Shown piece by piece: positions 16,216 through 22,905 of a DNA stretch of 36,107 bases. Within the stretch, counting starts at the first letter, position 1; every line of letters starts with the position of its first letter. The notes under the pieces are model-generated. The model saw only the letters and a list, made by a program, of their open reading frames with translations. It did no database searches and had not been told where the DNA came from. Source of the stretch: UBA12545 sp051024685 (lineage in GTDB: Bacteria; Bacillota; DSM-521; Neomoorellales; Neomoorellaceae); NCBI GenBank assembly GCA_051024685.1, contig JAZHPA010000027.1:1-36107 (forward strand), given 5' to 3'. Position numbers and translations under genes: made by a program.

Positions 16216-16902
16216 TTATCCCTCGCGAAACTTGTAGCCCACGCCCCGCACCGTCAAAATATAGCGGGGATTGCCGGGGTCCTCCTCAATTTTCTCCCGC
16301 AGGTGCCGGATGTGCACATCGATGGTACGGGTATCCCCGAAATATTCGCCTTCCCACAGCCGGTCCAGCAAGGCTTCGCGGGTAAAGACCCGACCGGGGT
16401 TCTCCGCGAGGAATTTCAGCAGCTGGTACTCCTTTAAAGTGAGGTCCACCGGCTTCCCCCGCACTTTTACCTCGTGACTCTCCGGGTTGATGACCAGGTC
16501 GCCGGCCACCACAGTACCCTGGTGCTGTCTGCTCCTCTCCGCCACCCGCCGCAGGATGGCCCGCACCCTGGCCACCAGCTCCCGGGGGCTGAAGGGCTTG
16601 GTAAGGTAATCGTCGGCCCCCAGTTCCAGCCCCAGCACCCGGTCTACCTCCTCCCGCCGGGCGGTGAGCATGAGAATAGGAGTGTTGCTGCGGGCCCTCA
16701 AGATCCGGCAGACATCGAAGCCGTCGATCTGGGGTAGCATAACGTCCAGGATGACGAGATCGGGTTTTTCCGTTTCTACCAGTTTTAAAGCCGTTTCACC
16801 GTCAGCCGCGGTGATGGTGGTAAAGCCGGCCTGTTCCAGATTGTAGGTTACCAGCTCCAGGATGGCCGGTTCATCGTCCACTACCAGGATTTTGGCTGCC
16901 AT
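16216..16902 (-). CDS. OmpR/PhoB-family response regulator
   Basis: This 228-residue regulator has a receiver domain (1-118) with the acidic pair D9/D10, the phosphoacceptor D53 in ILDVMLP and K102 in TKPF. A winged-helix DNA-binding domain (about 130-226) ends in YILTVRGVGYKF. All residues needed for phosphorylation are present, so it should be active. No histidine kinase is adjacent: the gene downstream is comFB on the opposite strand and upstream is tupC. Its partner kinase must lie elsewhere. Similarity is to the PhoP/WalR branch; targets are unknown. Confidence 0.95.
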   Translation of the reverse strand: MAAKILVVDDEPAILELVTYNLEQAGFTTITAADGETALKLVETEKPDLVILDVMLPQIDGFDVCRILRARSNTPILMLTARREEVDRVLGLELGADDYLTKPFSPRELVARVRAILRRVAERSRQHQGTVVAGDLVINPESHEVKVRGKPVDLTLKEYQLLKFLAENPGRVFTREALLDRLWEGEYFGDTRTIDVHIRHLREKIEEDPGNPRYILTVRGVGYKFREG

Positions 16903-17058
16903 TTTCCTCCCCCTGCCTTTTGCCCCCAGGCCCCAGCAGGTTGAAACAATCCTGCTTCATGAGGTCAGGCCTGCCCTGCTTACGCTCGGCCGGCAGGCCG
17001 CCCCGGCCGTAACCGGGAATGCGGCGGGCCCCCAAAGCACTTTACTCCTAGGCTGATT
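16903..17058 (-). other. Leader between tupC and the response regulator, with hairpins
   Basis: This non-coding gap of about 155 bases holds two hairpins. One is AGCAGGTTG/CAATCCTGCT with one bulge (about 16936-16957). The other is GGCCTGCC/GGCAGGCC (about 16969-17000), whose loop TGCTTACGCTCGG resembles the core of the intergenic repeat. Neither is followed by a T run in the minus direction. It may be a degenerate repeat copy or an RNA leader. Confidence 0.4.
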
Positions 17059-17838
17059 CTACTTTGCCTTCTTACTTCTTGTCCAGACCCCACCTGCGAG
17101 GGCCAGGAGGTAGGGGCTCTGTTGCGAAAGCTCGGCTGGGTGGGGGCCCCAGGAGGGCCAGGGAATCTCCCTGGGTCGGCCGATCTGCACTATTCTGCCT
17201 TCCAGAAGCACCGCCACCCTGTCGGCCAGCAGGGGCAGCTCGGTAAAATCATGGGTGACAAAGAGGGCGGTAATGCCCCGGGCTTTTAAAAGCCTGCGCA
17301 GCTCCGCCAGGAGCGCGGCCCGCGTAGGTGCGTCCAGGGCCACAAAGGGCTCGTCCAGGAGAAGCACCTGGGGCTCCAGCACCAGGGCCCGCGCCAGGCT
17401 TACCCGCCGGGCCTCACCGCCCGAGAGCTGCCAGGGCTTCCTTAAGGCCAGGTGGCCTATGCCCAGAACTTCCAGCCACTTCTGTACCCGCCGGCCGATT
17501 TCCGGTCCTTTTATTCCCCGGAAGCGCAGCCCGAGGGCTACGTTTTGATATACTGTAGTGTTGAGCAACAGGGGATCTTGGAAAACCACTGCCAGTTCCC
17601 GCCGCAGTTTCAATATCTCCTGCCGCCGCCAGCTTACCGGCCGGCCGTCGAAATAGACGGCGCCCTCATCCGGCCGTTCCAGCAGGGCCAACACGTGGAG
17701 CAAGGTGCTCTTGCCCGCACCGTTGGGGCCGATGATCCCCCAGATCTCGCCCGGCGCGATGTTCAATTCTTCCACTGCCAGTACCGGGCGGCGGCCCTTG
17801 ACTACTTTGATGCCTTCTGCCCTCAGGCTAATCCCCAT
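17059..17838 (-). CDS. tupC: Tungstate ABC transporter, ATP-binding protein
   Basis: This is the 259-residue ATPase that powers TupAB. It shows Walker A GPNGAGKST (about 38-46), the Q-loop VVFQDPLLL, signature LSGGEARRVSLARAL, Walker B VLLLDEPF and the switch histidine in FVTHDF. It lacks the C-terminal TOBE domain of ModC, which fits TupC. It overlaps tupB by 11 bases. The ligand is inferred from the adjacent TupA-like binding protein. Confidence 0.9.
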   Translation of the reverse strand: MGISLRAEGIKVVKGRRPVLAVEELNIAPGEIWGIIGPNGAGKSTLLHVLALLERPDEGAVYFDGRPVSWRRQEILKLRRELAVVFQDPLLLNTTVYQNVALGLRFRGIKGPEIGRRVQKWLEVLGIGHLALRKPWQLSGGEARRVSLARALVLEPQVLLLDEPFVALDAPTRAALLAELRRLLKARGITALFVTHDFTELPLLADRVAVLLEGRIVQIGRPREIPWPSWGPHPAELSQQSPYLLALAGGVWTRSKKAK

Positions 17839-18541
17839 ACCTGCGCCTCCCCTGTTGCAGGAAAGTAAGAACGGCCGTAACCGTAAAACTCAGACCCAGC
17901 AGGATAAAGCTCAAAGACCAGGCCATGGCAAAATTGCCCCGGCTCACTTCCATAACAATGGCCGTAGTCAACACCCGCGTCTGGTGGAGGATATTCCCTC
18001 CCACCATCATGGACGCACCGACTTCGGAAACTACACCGCCGAAACCGGCTATAACGGCCGCCAGCAGCCCCAGCCGCGCCTCTTTAAGGAGGGTCCAAAA
18101 AAGCTGTCCCGGGGAAGCCCCCAAGGCCAGGATTTGGGCCGGCAATTTCCGGGGCAGCTGTTGGAAGGCCGCCATGGCCAGGGCCGTTACCAGCGGAACA
18201 GCGATGACCGCTTGGGCTATGACGATGGCCGTCGGGGTGTAGATTAGCTCCAGGCGGCCCAGAGGACCACTGCGCCACAAGAGGAAGCTCACCCACAGGC
18301 CGACCACCGTCGGCGGCAGCCCCATAAAGGTATTTACCAGGCTTACAACCAGGCCCCGGCCGGGGAACCGGCGAAAGGCCAGAATGGCACCCAGGGGCAG
18401 GCCTATCAATACGCTGATGAGGGTGGCTTGCCCGCAGACTTTGAGGGTAAGCCACACCACCTCCATTACCCCGGGGTCTAGCCGGAGGAGGAGCTCAACC
18501 CCCCTGACCAGCCCCTGCCAGGCCGCTCCCACCGCTCTCAC
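17828..18541 (-). CDS. tupB: Tungstate ABC transporter, permease
   Basis: This is a 237-residue inner-membrane permease with five or six predicted helices. Its EAA-type coupling segment (ALGASPGQLFWTLLKEA, about 145-160) contacts the ATPase. The later stretch AVIAGFGGVVSEVGASMMVGG is characteristic of TupB/WtpB-like permeases. The GTG start overlaps the tupA stop as GTGA, so the genes are translationally coupled. Confidence 0.9.
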   Translation of the reverse strand: MRAVGAAWQGLVRGVELLLRLDPGVMEVVWLTLKVCGQATLISVLIGLPLGAILAFRRFPGRGLVVSLVNTFMGLPPTVVGLWVSFLLWRSGPLGRLELIYTPTAIVIAQAVIAVPLVTALAMAAFQQLPRKLPAQILALGASPGQLFWTLLKEARLGLLAAVIAGFGGVVSEVGASMMVGGNILHQTRVLTTAIVMEVSRGNFAMAWSLSFILLGLSFTVTAVLTFLQQGRRRYGD

Positions 18542-19434
18542 TTCCCCAGGCTGTTTTCATCCTTGCCGGCATCCGGGAAGAAGAGGGGTTGGCCGTACTT
18601 GTCCCTGCCAAAATCGCCGATTATCTTCTGGGTTTCCGGCGCCAAAAGGAAGTCTATGAAAGCCTTCGCTCCCTCGCTGTTGATCTCCAGACCCGGGAAC
18701 TTGTCGGGATTAACCTGCATGGCGTGGTAGATATTCAGGAGTGACTTTTCTCCTTCCAGCAAGATGTCCAGCTTTAAATTTTTCTTCAAGGCCAGGTAGG
18801 TCCCCCGGTCAGTGAGGGTATAACCCCCCTTCTCCGAAGCGATATTCAGGGTCTGGCCCATGCCGGCCCCGGCCTCCTGGTACCACTGGCCGGAAGGCTC
18901 TATCCCGGCCCGGCTCCAAATAGCCTTTTCCTTCTTATGGGTACCGGAATCATCCCCTCGAGAAACAAACAGGGCCTGCTCGGCCGCAATTCTCCGGAAG
19001 GCCTCCGCGGCGTCCCCAGCCCCTTTGACCCCGGCGGGGTCCTCCGGCGGACCTACAATAATAAAATCATTATGCATGACCAGCTGGCGGTTTATCACTA
19101 CGCCTTTGTCCACCAACTTTTTTTCGTCTTCCGGGGCATGCACCAGAAGCACATCGGCATTGCCCTGCTCTCCCATGGCCAGGGCCTGTCCCGTACCTAC
19201 AGCATGGGGCTTTACCGTATAGCCCGTCTCTTTTTCAAACAAGGGTATCAGCACGTCCAGCAGGCCGGTATCCATGGTGCTGGTAGTGGTAGCCAGGATC
19301 ACCGTTTTTCGGGCCGGTGCTGCAGCCGGGGCTCCTACTTTGGTCTTTTGGCCGCAGCCGGCAAGTAGACTAATCAGCAAAACTCCCAGCACCACCGGGT
19401 TTAAGTACCTTCGTTGCAAGCGAGATAAGTACAC
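18538..19434 (-). CDS. tupA: Tungstate-binding lipoprotein TupA
   Basis: This 298-residue extracytoplasmic binding protein has a lipoprotein signal (hydrophobic 13-26, lipobox LLAGC with C27) and the TupA signature LATTTSTMDTGLLDVLIP right after the linker. That signature contributes oxyanion ligands and separates TupA from molybdate-binding ModA. SRGDDSGTHKKE matches the second ligand loop. Tungstate serves aldehyde ferredoxin oxidoreductases and W-formate dehydrogenases in acetogens and related anaerobes. It has a GTG start behind AGGAAAGGGG. It is the first gene of tupABC, just after a terminator and next to a ModE-type regulator. Confidence 0.93.
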   Translation of the reverse strand: MYLSRLQRRYLNPVVLGVLLISLLAGCGQKTKVGAPAAAPARKTVILATTTSTMDTGLLDVLIPLFEKETGYTVKPHAVGTGQALAMGEQGNADVLLVHAPEDEKKLVDKGVVINRQLVMHNDFIIVGPPEDPAGVKGAGDAAEAFRRIAAEQALFVSRGDDSGTHKKEKAIWSRAGIEPSGQWYQEAGAGMGQTLNIASEKGGYTLTDRGTYLALKKNLKLDILLEGEKSLLNIYHAMQVNPDKFPGLEINSEGAKAFIDFLLAPETQKIIGDFGRDKYGQPLFFPDAGKDENSLGK

Positions 19435-19468
19435 GGCTATCCCCTTTCCTCTATGTTCCTAATAACCT

Positions 19469-19488
19469 TTATGCTCATAATAACATAA
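19469..19488 (-). promoter_or_regulatory. Possible operator in front of tupABC
   Basis: The AT-rich gap between the ModE-type gene and tupA contains TTATG (19469-19473) and CATAA (19484-19488) as an inverted pair, with a second CATAA at 19476-19480. ModE-type regulators bind AT-rich inverted repeats, so this is a plausible site. The -35/-10 boxes here are not clear. Confidence 0.3.
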
Positions 19489-19493
19489 CGAGC

Positions 19494-19523
19494 CCCAAAA
19501 ATAAATACCCCCTACCGGGGATA
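19494..19523 (-). terminator. Terminator at the end of the ModE-type gene
   Basis: On the minus strand TATCCCC-GGTA-GGGGGTA forms a 7-bp stem with one T-G pair, followed by TTTATTTTT. The gene's stop codon is inside the hairpin. It would separate the regulator transcript from tupABC. Confidence 0.65.
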
Positions 19524-19847
19524 GCCAAAATTTCTTTCGAAGGCGTCCCGAATGGCCTGGTCCGCTTCTTCCCGGAAGCGGTGATAGTTTTCCACCAGCC
19601 TTCGCCCCTCCGGGGTGAGTTCCGCCCCGCCACCGGCCTCGCCGCCGATCCTGGTTACCAGCAGGCGAAAACCCAGCCGCTCCTCGGCTTTTTTAATCCG
19701 GCCCCATGCCTGGCGGTAAGACATGTGCAGCTGTTGGGCAGCTTGATTAATAGAGCCCCGCCGTTCTATTTCCCGGAGGAGGGCAAAAAGCCCCTCGCCA
19801 AAAATATGCTCTCCTTCCTCCAGCCATATCTTGTAGCGCACCTGCAA
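19512..19847 (-). CDS. ModE-type winged-helix regulator without ligand domain
   Basis: This protein of about 111 residues is made only of the ModE N-terminal LysR-like winged helix. Features are GEGLFALLREIERRGSINQAA, then MSYRQAWGRIKKAEERLG (recognition helix and wing), then a C-terminal dimerisation helix. The molybdate-binding TOBE/MOP domains of full ModE are missing, as in other one-domain homologues next to Mo/W transporters. Its place directly upstream of tupABC suggests it controls tungstate uptake. The start is uncertain: a TTG at 19847 is better spaced from GAGGTGG than the TTG at 19856. Confidence 0.85.
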   Translation of the reverse strand: MQVRYKIWLEEGEHIFGEGLFALLREIERRGSINQAAQQLHMSYRQAWGRIKKAEERLGFRLLVTRIGGEAGGGAELTPEGRRLVENYHRFREEADQAIRDAFERNFGYPR

Positions 19848-19895
19848 TGAAACCAAACCACCTCAGAACGAGCCCATTCTCCACCATTAGTTTTA

Positions 19896-20627
19896 TTATA
19901 AGTCCTTGGCCTTGACTTTGTCCAGAAGATTTACCAGGCTGGCCGCAAGCTCCGCCCGGGTAGCGAAATTGTCCGGCCGAAAGGTGCCGTCGGGGTAACC
20001 GTGCATAATGCCCAGTTCCAGGCACCGCCTGATGGCGTCTTCCGCCCAGTGGCCGGCAATATCCCCGCCGGGTGAAAATACTCCGGGATCGAGCCCTAAG
20101 TAGAGGGCTATTCCCCGGGCCAGGGCTCGGGCCAGGGCCTGACGTACTTCTTGTTTCTTTAAGGCCTCGGCCTCCTGGGGATTGCTCAGGAACCCCATCT
20201 CCACCAGTACCGCCGGGGCTTCGGTTTCCCGCAAGATATAGAAGTCGGCCTGCCGCACCCCGCCGTCCGGCCATTTTAAGGCCCGGACCAGCTCATCCTG
20301 GATAATCTCAGCCGCCTTTTCCGCTCTACCCCCGAAGCCTAAAATATAGGCGCTCACGTAAGCAGCTTGGGGATTCTCCGAACTGTTGACGTGCAGGCTG
20401 ACCACCAGATCCACCCCGGCGCGGTTAAAAAGGGCCGCCCGCTCAGCCAGGGATACGTTTAGGTCTTCCTTACGGGAAAATACCACCTCTGTGCCCGTCC
20501 TTTGGAGCAGGTCTCCCAGTAGCAAACCAACCGCCAGGGTAACTTCCTTTTCTAAGAGCCCGTTCACCCCTACCCCTCCCGGATCGGCACCGCCGTGACC
20601 GGGGTCCAGCCCGATACGCTTGGTCAT
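19896..20627 (-). CDS. N-acetylmuramoyl-L-alanine amidase with one SLH repeat, no signal peptide
   Basis: This 243-residue protein has an Amidase_3 domain (1-175) that cleaves the lactyl-amide bond of peptidoglycan, followed by a single S-layer-homology repeat (about 186-230; IAGHWAEDAI ... GYPDGTFRPD ... TRAELA). Zinc ligands and the catalytic Glu are visible: H11 in DPGHGG, E26, H79 in SLHVNS and E143 in LVEMGF. The catalytic domain begins at residue 3 and there is no signal peptide. Upstream in frame only a dozen or so non-hydrophobic codons separate the ATG from a stop. Export is therefore unexplained. It has an ATG start with GAGGGTGG upstream. Confidence 0.9.
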   Translation of the reverse strand: MTKRIGLDPGHGGADPGGVGVNGLLEKEVTLAVGLLLGDLLQRTGTEVVFSRKEDLNVSLAERAALFNRAGVDLVVSLHVNSSENPQAAYVSAYILGFGGRAEKAAEIIQDELVRALKWPDGGVRQADFYILRETEAPAVLVEMGFLSNPQEAEALKKQEVRQALARALARGIALYLGLDPGVFSPGGDIAGHWAEDAIRRCLELGIMHGYPDGTFRPDNFATRAELAASLVNLLDKVKAKDL

Positions 20628-20867
20628 GATCCCACCCTCTTTTCCCCAGATTGGGTAAAGCCACCTTTATCCTTATTCTATAATCACAGCAGGCCTCTCG
20701 CCACGGTCGTTAAGAATCGAATCCCGCCTTTCTCCTTACGGCCGGGATGAGGCCTCCGGCGGCCTGCAGCATAAAACCCTAGGACAAGGAAAGCCGGTGT
20801 TCCTTTTGCCTGAGGGAACCTTAGGTGACGAAAAGCCCAACGGGGTTAGTTCAGAAGTTGGGATGCG
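20628..20867. other. Non-coding gap with a long-range hairpin
   Basis: Nothing coding is recognisable in these 240 bases. GCAGGCCTC (about 20691-20699) and GAGGCCTCC...GGCCTGC (about 20749-20768) can pair across some 50 bases. GGTGTTCC/GGAACC form a weaker hairpin near 20800-20822. The minus-strand frame of the 98-codon gene stays open for about 55 codons past its stop but shows no protease motif. Confidence 0.4.
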
Positions 20868-21164
20868 TCACTCTTTTCCGACATTGCCGCTGCCTGGACC
20901 GCAGTCATTTGCCTCTATCGTCCGCACTTCCCCCGCTTCCACCACATCGGTGGGTATACCTTCCACCCTGGGCGGGATGCGCTGGTGGAGCGCAAGCTGT
21001 TTGAGGGGGACCTTGCGCGTGACGTAAACGATTATGGCCGGGATAGGCGTCGGGCGGCCGCCCCGGGTTTTGTACCCTGAGCCCACGGCCACCACGTTAT
21101 CCTTCTGCAGCAGGACGGGTTGCCACCGGGCCAGCACGGTAGATAGCTCTTGTTCTCTAATCAT
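20868..21164 (-). CDS. Short protein matching the N-terminal region of Nal1/trypsin-like proteins, probably truncated
   Basis: This 98-residue protein reads like the conserved N-terminal module that precedes a trypsin-like domain in bacterial Nal1-type proteins. The similar parts are NVVAVGSGYKTRGGRPTPIPAI, then VYVTRKVPL, then IPPRVEGIPTDVVEAGEVR. In those proteins a GxxIGH...SNNHV protease region follows; here the protein stops soon after and the 3' DNA does not encode it. It is thus either a decayed remnant or a stand-alone module. The start codon follows AAGGCGAGG. The family recall is mine and unverified; an independent hypothetical protein is the alternative. Confidence 0.5.
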   Translation of the reverse strand: MIREQELSTVLARWQPVLLQKDNVVAVGSGYKTRGGRPTPIPAIIVYVTRKVPLKQLALHQRIPPRVEGIPTDVVEAGEVRTIEANDCGPGSGNVGKE

Positions 21165-21187
21165 GGGGCCTCGCCTTCCCCTTTCTT

Positions 21188-21201
21188 ATAAACATGTTTA
21201 T
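21188..21201. promoter_or_regulatory. Perfect 14-bp palindrome ATAAACATGTTTAT
   Basis: This self-complementary site lies 24 bases upstream of the 98-residue gene in an otherwise GC-rich gap. Its size and position suit a dimeric regulator's operator, but no regulator can be named. Confidence 0.35.
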
Positions 21202-21264
21202 GCTCCAACCCCGGGATATGGACCGGCCCCCAAAGGGTCAAAAATAAAAGGTCCTTAAGGTCCC

Positions 21265-21307
21265 TCAACAAAAGTAGAGGAGCTCCGGGCTTCCCCAAAA
21301 GCTCCTC
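21265..21307 (-). terminator. Intrinsic terminator of veg
   Basis: Arms AGCTCCTC (21300-21307) and GAGGAGCT (21277-21284) are fully complementary and followed on the minus strand by TACTTTTGTT. The upper arm overlaps the veg stop codon. Confidence 0.8.
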
Positions 21308-21581
21308 AGGACTTGGCGCCTATTTTGATATCCCCTTCTTCCCCTTCCACCATAAGTTCCACGGTATCGGTCAGCACGTCGGCATAGCTGAAGGAGATAC
21401 GTCGTTCCGGGATTTTATGCTCTTCGAGGCGGATGATGAAGATGTTGGGATAGGTCTTTTCTAGAATGCCGACCTTCTCTATAATTTTTTTACGCCCGCG
21501 GTTAGCCCGCAGTTTAATTTTCTGGCCCACCCGGGCTTCTAAATCCTGCCTTATAGTGGCCAAAACTTCCTTACCAGCCAT
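21306..21581 (-). CDS. veg: Veg protein
   Basis: Veg is a small, highly expressed protein that stimulates biofilm matrix genes in B. subtilis. The 91-residue sequence keeps the family core IRQDLEARVGQKIKLRANRGRKK and the ERRISFSYADVLTDTVEL end. The ATG at 21579-21581 follows GGGGTGG; the longer frame to 21602 runs into the promoter region and adds nothing conserved. Two consensus-like promoters in tandem precede it and a terminator follows, so it is transcribed alone and probably very strongly, as in Bacillus. Confidence 0.95.
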   Translation of the reverse strand: MAGKEVLATIRQDLEARVGQKIKLRANRGRKKIIEKVGILEKTYPNIFIIRLEEHKIPERRISFSYADVLTDTVELMVEGEEGDIKIGAKS

Positions 21582-21603
21582 AAAACCACCCCTTCCCCGC
21601 ATA

Positions 21604-21640
21604 CATAGTATATTATACTATGCCGGGGACAGGGTGTCAA
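21604..21640 (-). promoter_or_regulatory. Consensus sigma-A promoter P2 of veg with overlapping palindrome
   Basis: TTGACA (21635-21640) and TATAAT (21612-21617) are perfect consensus hexamers with a 17-base spacer. The -10 box is the centre of a perfect 19-bp inverted repeat CATAGTATA-T-TATACTATG (21604-21622), which could be an operator. Confidence 0.9.
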
Positions 21641-21651
21641 GATATCTGTTT

Positions 21652-21680
21652 ATTTTACTAAACCCTGCCCAGTCTGTCAA
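21652..21680 (-). promoter_or_regulatory. Upstream sigma-A promoter P1 of veg
   Basis: TTGACA (21675-21680) and TAAAAT (21652-21657) are 17 bases apart, about 40 bases upstream of P2 and in the same orientation. Confidence 0.8.
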
Positions 21681-21766
21681 GGGTAGATAGCCCTATGTTA
21701 AGGCTTTATTGCGGTTTTATTAGGATTTTATTAAAGGCGGCCGGCATTTTTCTAGATTTATCAGTG

Positions 21767-22717
21767 CTATGCTTCCTTCCCCGTCAAGTTAGAGAACTCT
21801 GTATAGGAAGAGGAAGGGTAGCCTAGCCTGAATTTCCCCCTGATCTCTACCCCCCCTATACTGCCCTCGCCGGTAACTACATCCTTAATTATTTCATGGG
21901 GCCGCACAATTTCCTGGATAGAGGTGTAGGCCACCTGTTCTACTACCAGGATAGGATCAAAGGCATGGATCAAAACGCGGCCAGGAGAGCTGGCAAAGGT
22001 CGCCCCGGCCTCCAGTAGGGCCTCGTAGTGGGATTGACAGGCCCCGGCGAAAATAACCAGGTCATCGTGGCTGGGCCTTAATCTCCGGGCCGCCCGCACG
22101 GCAGCCATAAAATGTTTGGAATGCCGGTAGTTGTCTAAATTGGTGAGGCCCTTTTTCTCCCGGATCAAACCGTCATGCCCGGTGAGAACCAAGATGTCGG
22201 GGGTGTATTGGGCCAGAAAGTGGGGTACTTTTTCGGCCTGTTCCTCTTCCGCCACAAAAAAACCCGCCACCGGCAGGCGTAGTTGCTTGTAGGCGTGGAG
22301 GCAGCGTTCCAAATATTCTTCATCACCGTCAAGGTGCACTACCCTGCCGGGGAGTTCAAAAAAATCCTTGCTGTCTTCTGTCCCACCTTTCTCCTCTCTG
22401 GTGAGGGAGTACTCATACACTCCCCCACCACCTACCCGAGCCAGGCTGACTTCCATTTTCGCCGCCCGGCGGGCCAGCACCCGCTGGAAGCAGCACCGAT
22501 ATTTTTCGATATCCCGGTGGCGATAGCGCAATACCTGATCCGCCGGCTGTACTTCCAGGTCCTCCAGGGGAGCATCGGCGCTCAGGCGAACGTCCAGTCC
22601 CCGGAGCAAGGCTGTGGACTTCCCTTTGTCGGTGATGGTGATGGCCTTCACTTTGAAAAAAATGTCCTTGCCGTAGGACTTGCGAGCTACTATATCCCCC
22701 GGTTTGATGTCCGGCAT
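21767..22717 (-). CDS. yabG: Sporulation-specific protease YabG
   Basis: YabG is a mother-cell cysteine protease that processes spore coat proteins and helps their cross-linking. The 316-residue length is normal. The conserved LVLTGHDG (His about 180) and FAGACQSHYEALLEAGA (Cys about 225) segments carry the proposed catalytic residues, and FASSPGRVLIHAFDP follows. The N-terminal 60 residues form the usual SH3-like part (IKPGDIVARKSYGKDIFFKV). A sigma-K-like promoter lies just upstream, matching sigma-K control in B. subtilis. The rsmA...yabG-veg order is conserved. Confidence 0.96.
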   Translation of the reverse strand: MPDIKPGDIVARKSYGKDIFFKVKAITITDKGKSTALLRGLDVRLSADAPLEDLEVQPADQVLRYRHRDIEKYRCCFQRVLARRAAKMEVSLARVGGGGVYEYSLTREEKGGTEDSKDFFELPGRVVHLDGDEEYLERCLHAYKQLRLPVAGFFVAEEEQAEKVPHFLAQYTPDILVLTGHDGLIREKKGLTNLDNYRHSKHFMAAVRAARRLRPSHDDLVIFAGACQSHYEALLEAGATFASSPGRVLIHAFDPILVVEQVAYTSIQEIVRPHEIIKDVVTGEGSIGGVEIRGKFRLGYPSSSYTEFSNLTGKEA

Positions 22718-22749
22718 TATCCCCCCTCCCTTCCTTTTCTGCCTGTTAT

Positions 22750-22776
22750 TAGTTTATGCTTCAAGGAAAGGAAGGT
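22750..22776 (-). promoter_or_regulatory. Sigma-K-like promoter of yabG
   Basis: On the minus strand AC (22775-22776), 16 bases, then CATAAACTA (22750-22758) match the sigma-K pattern AC-N16/17-CATANNNTA. It is about 35 bases upstream of the yabG ATG. Confidence 0.7.
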
Positions 22777-22833
22777 TCTAAGTCCGAGTAGAGTGAGTTT
22801 ACATAAAATACCTTCCCTGGCAACTATTTTTCA

Positions 22834-22863
22834 ATGACGAGTCCCGGCCTCAACCTGTATAAT
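22834..22863 (+). promoter_or_regulatory. Possible promoter of the SleB-type hydrolase
   Basis: TATAAT (22858-22863) lies 18 bases after ATGACG (22834-22839), which keeps only the TGAC core of the -35 consensus. It is about 40 bases before the hydrolase ATG. Confidence 0.4.
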
Positions 22864-22905
22864 AATATCCAAGCTGGCAGTTGGTATCCAAAAGTAAAGG
22901 AGTTG

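Noticed and set aside
16960..17010. A fourth copy of the intergenic repeat
   Set aside because: Only GGCCTGC and GCTTACGCTCGG resemble the core; the similarity is too short to count as a copy.
20690..20770. An additional terminator or small RNA from the GCAGGCC/GGCCTGC pairing
   Set aside because: The arms are far apart, there is no T run, and no promoter is evident; kept only as a described hairpin.
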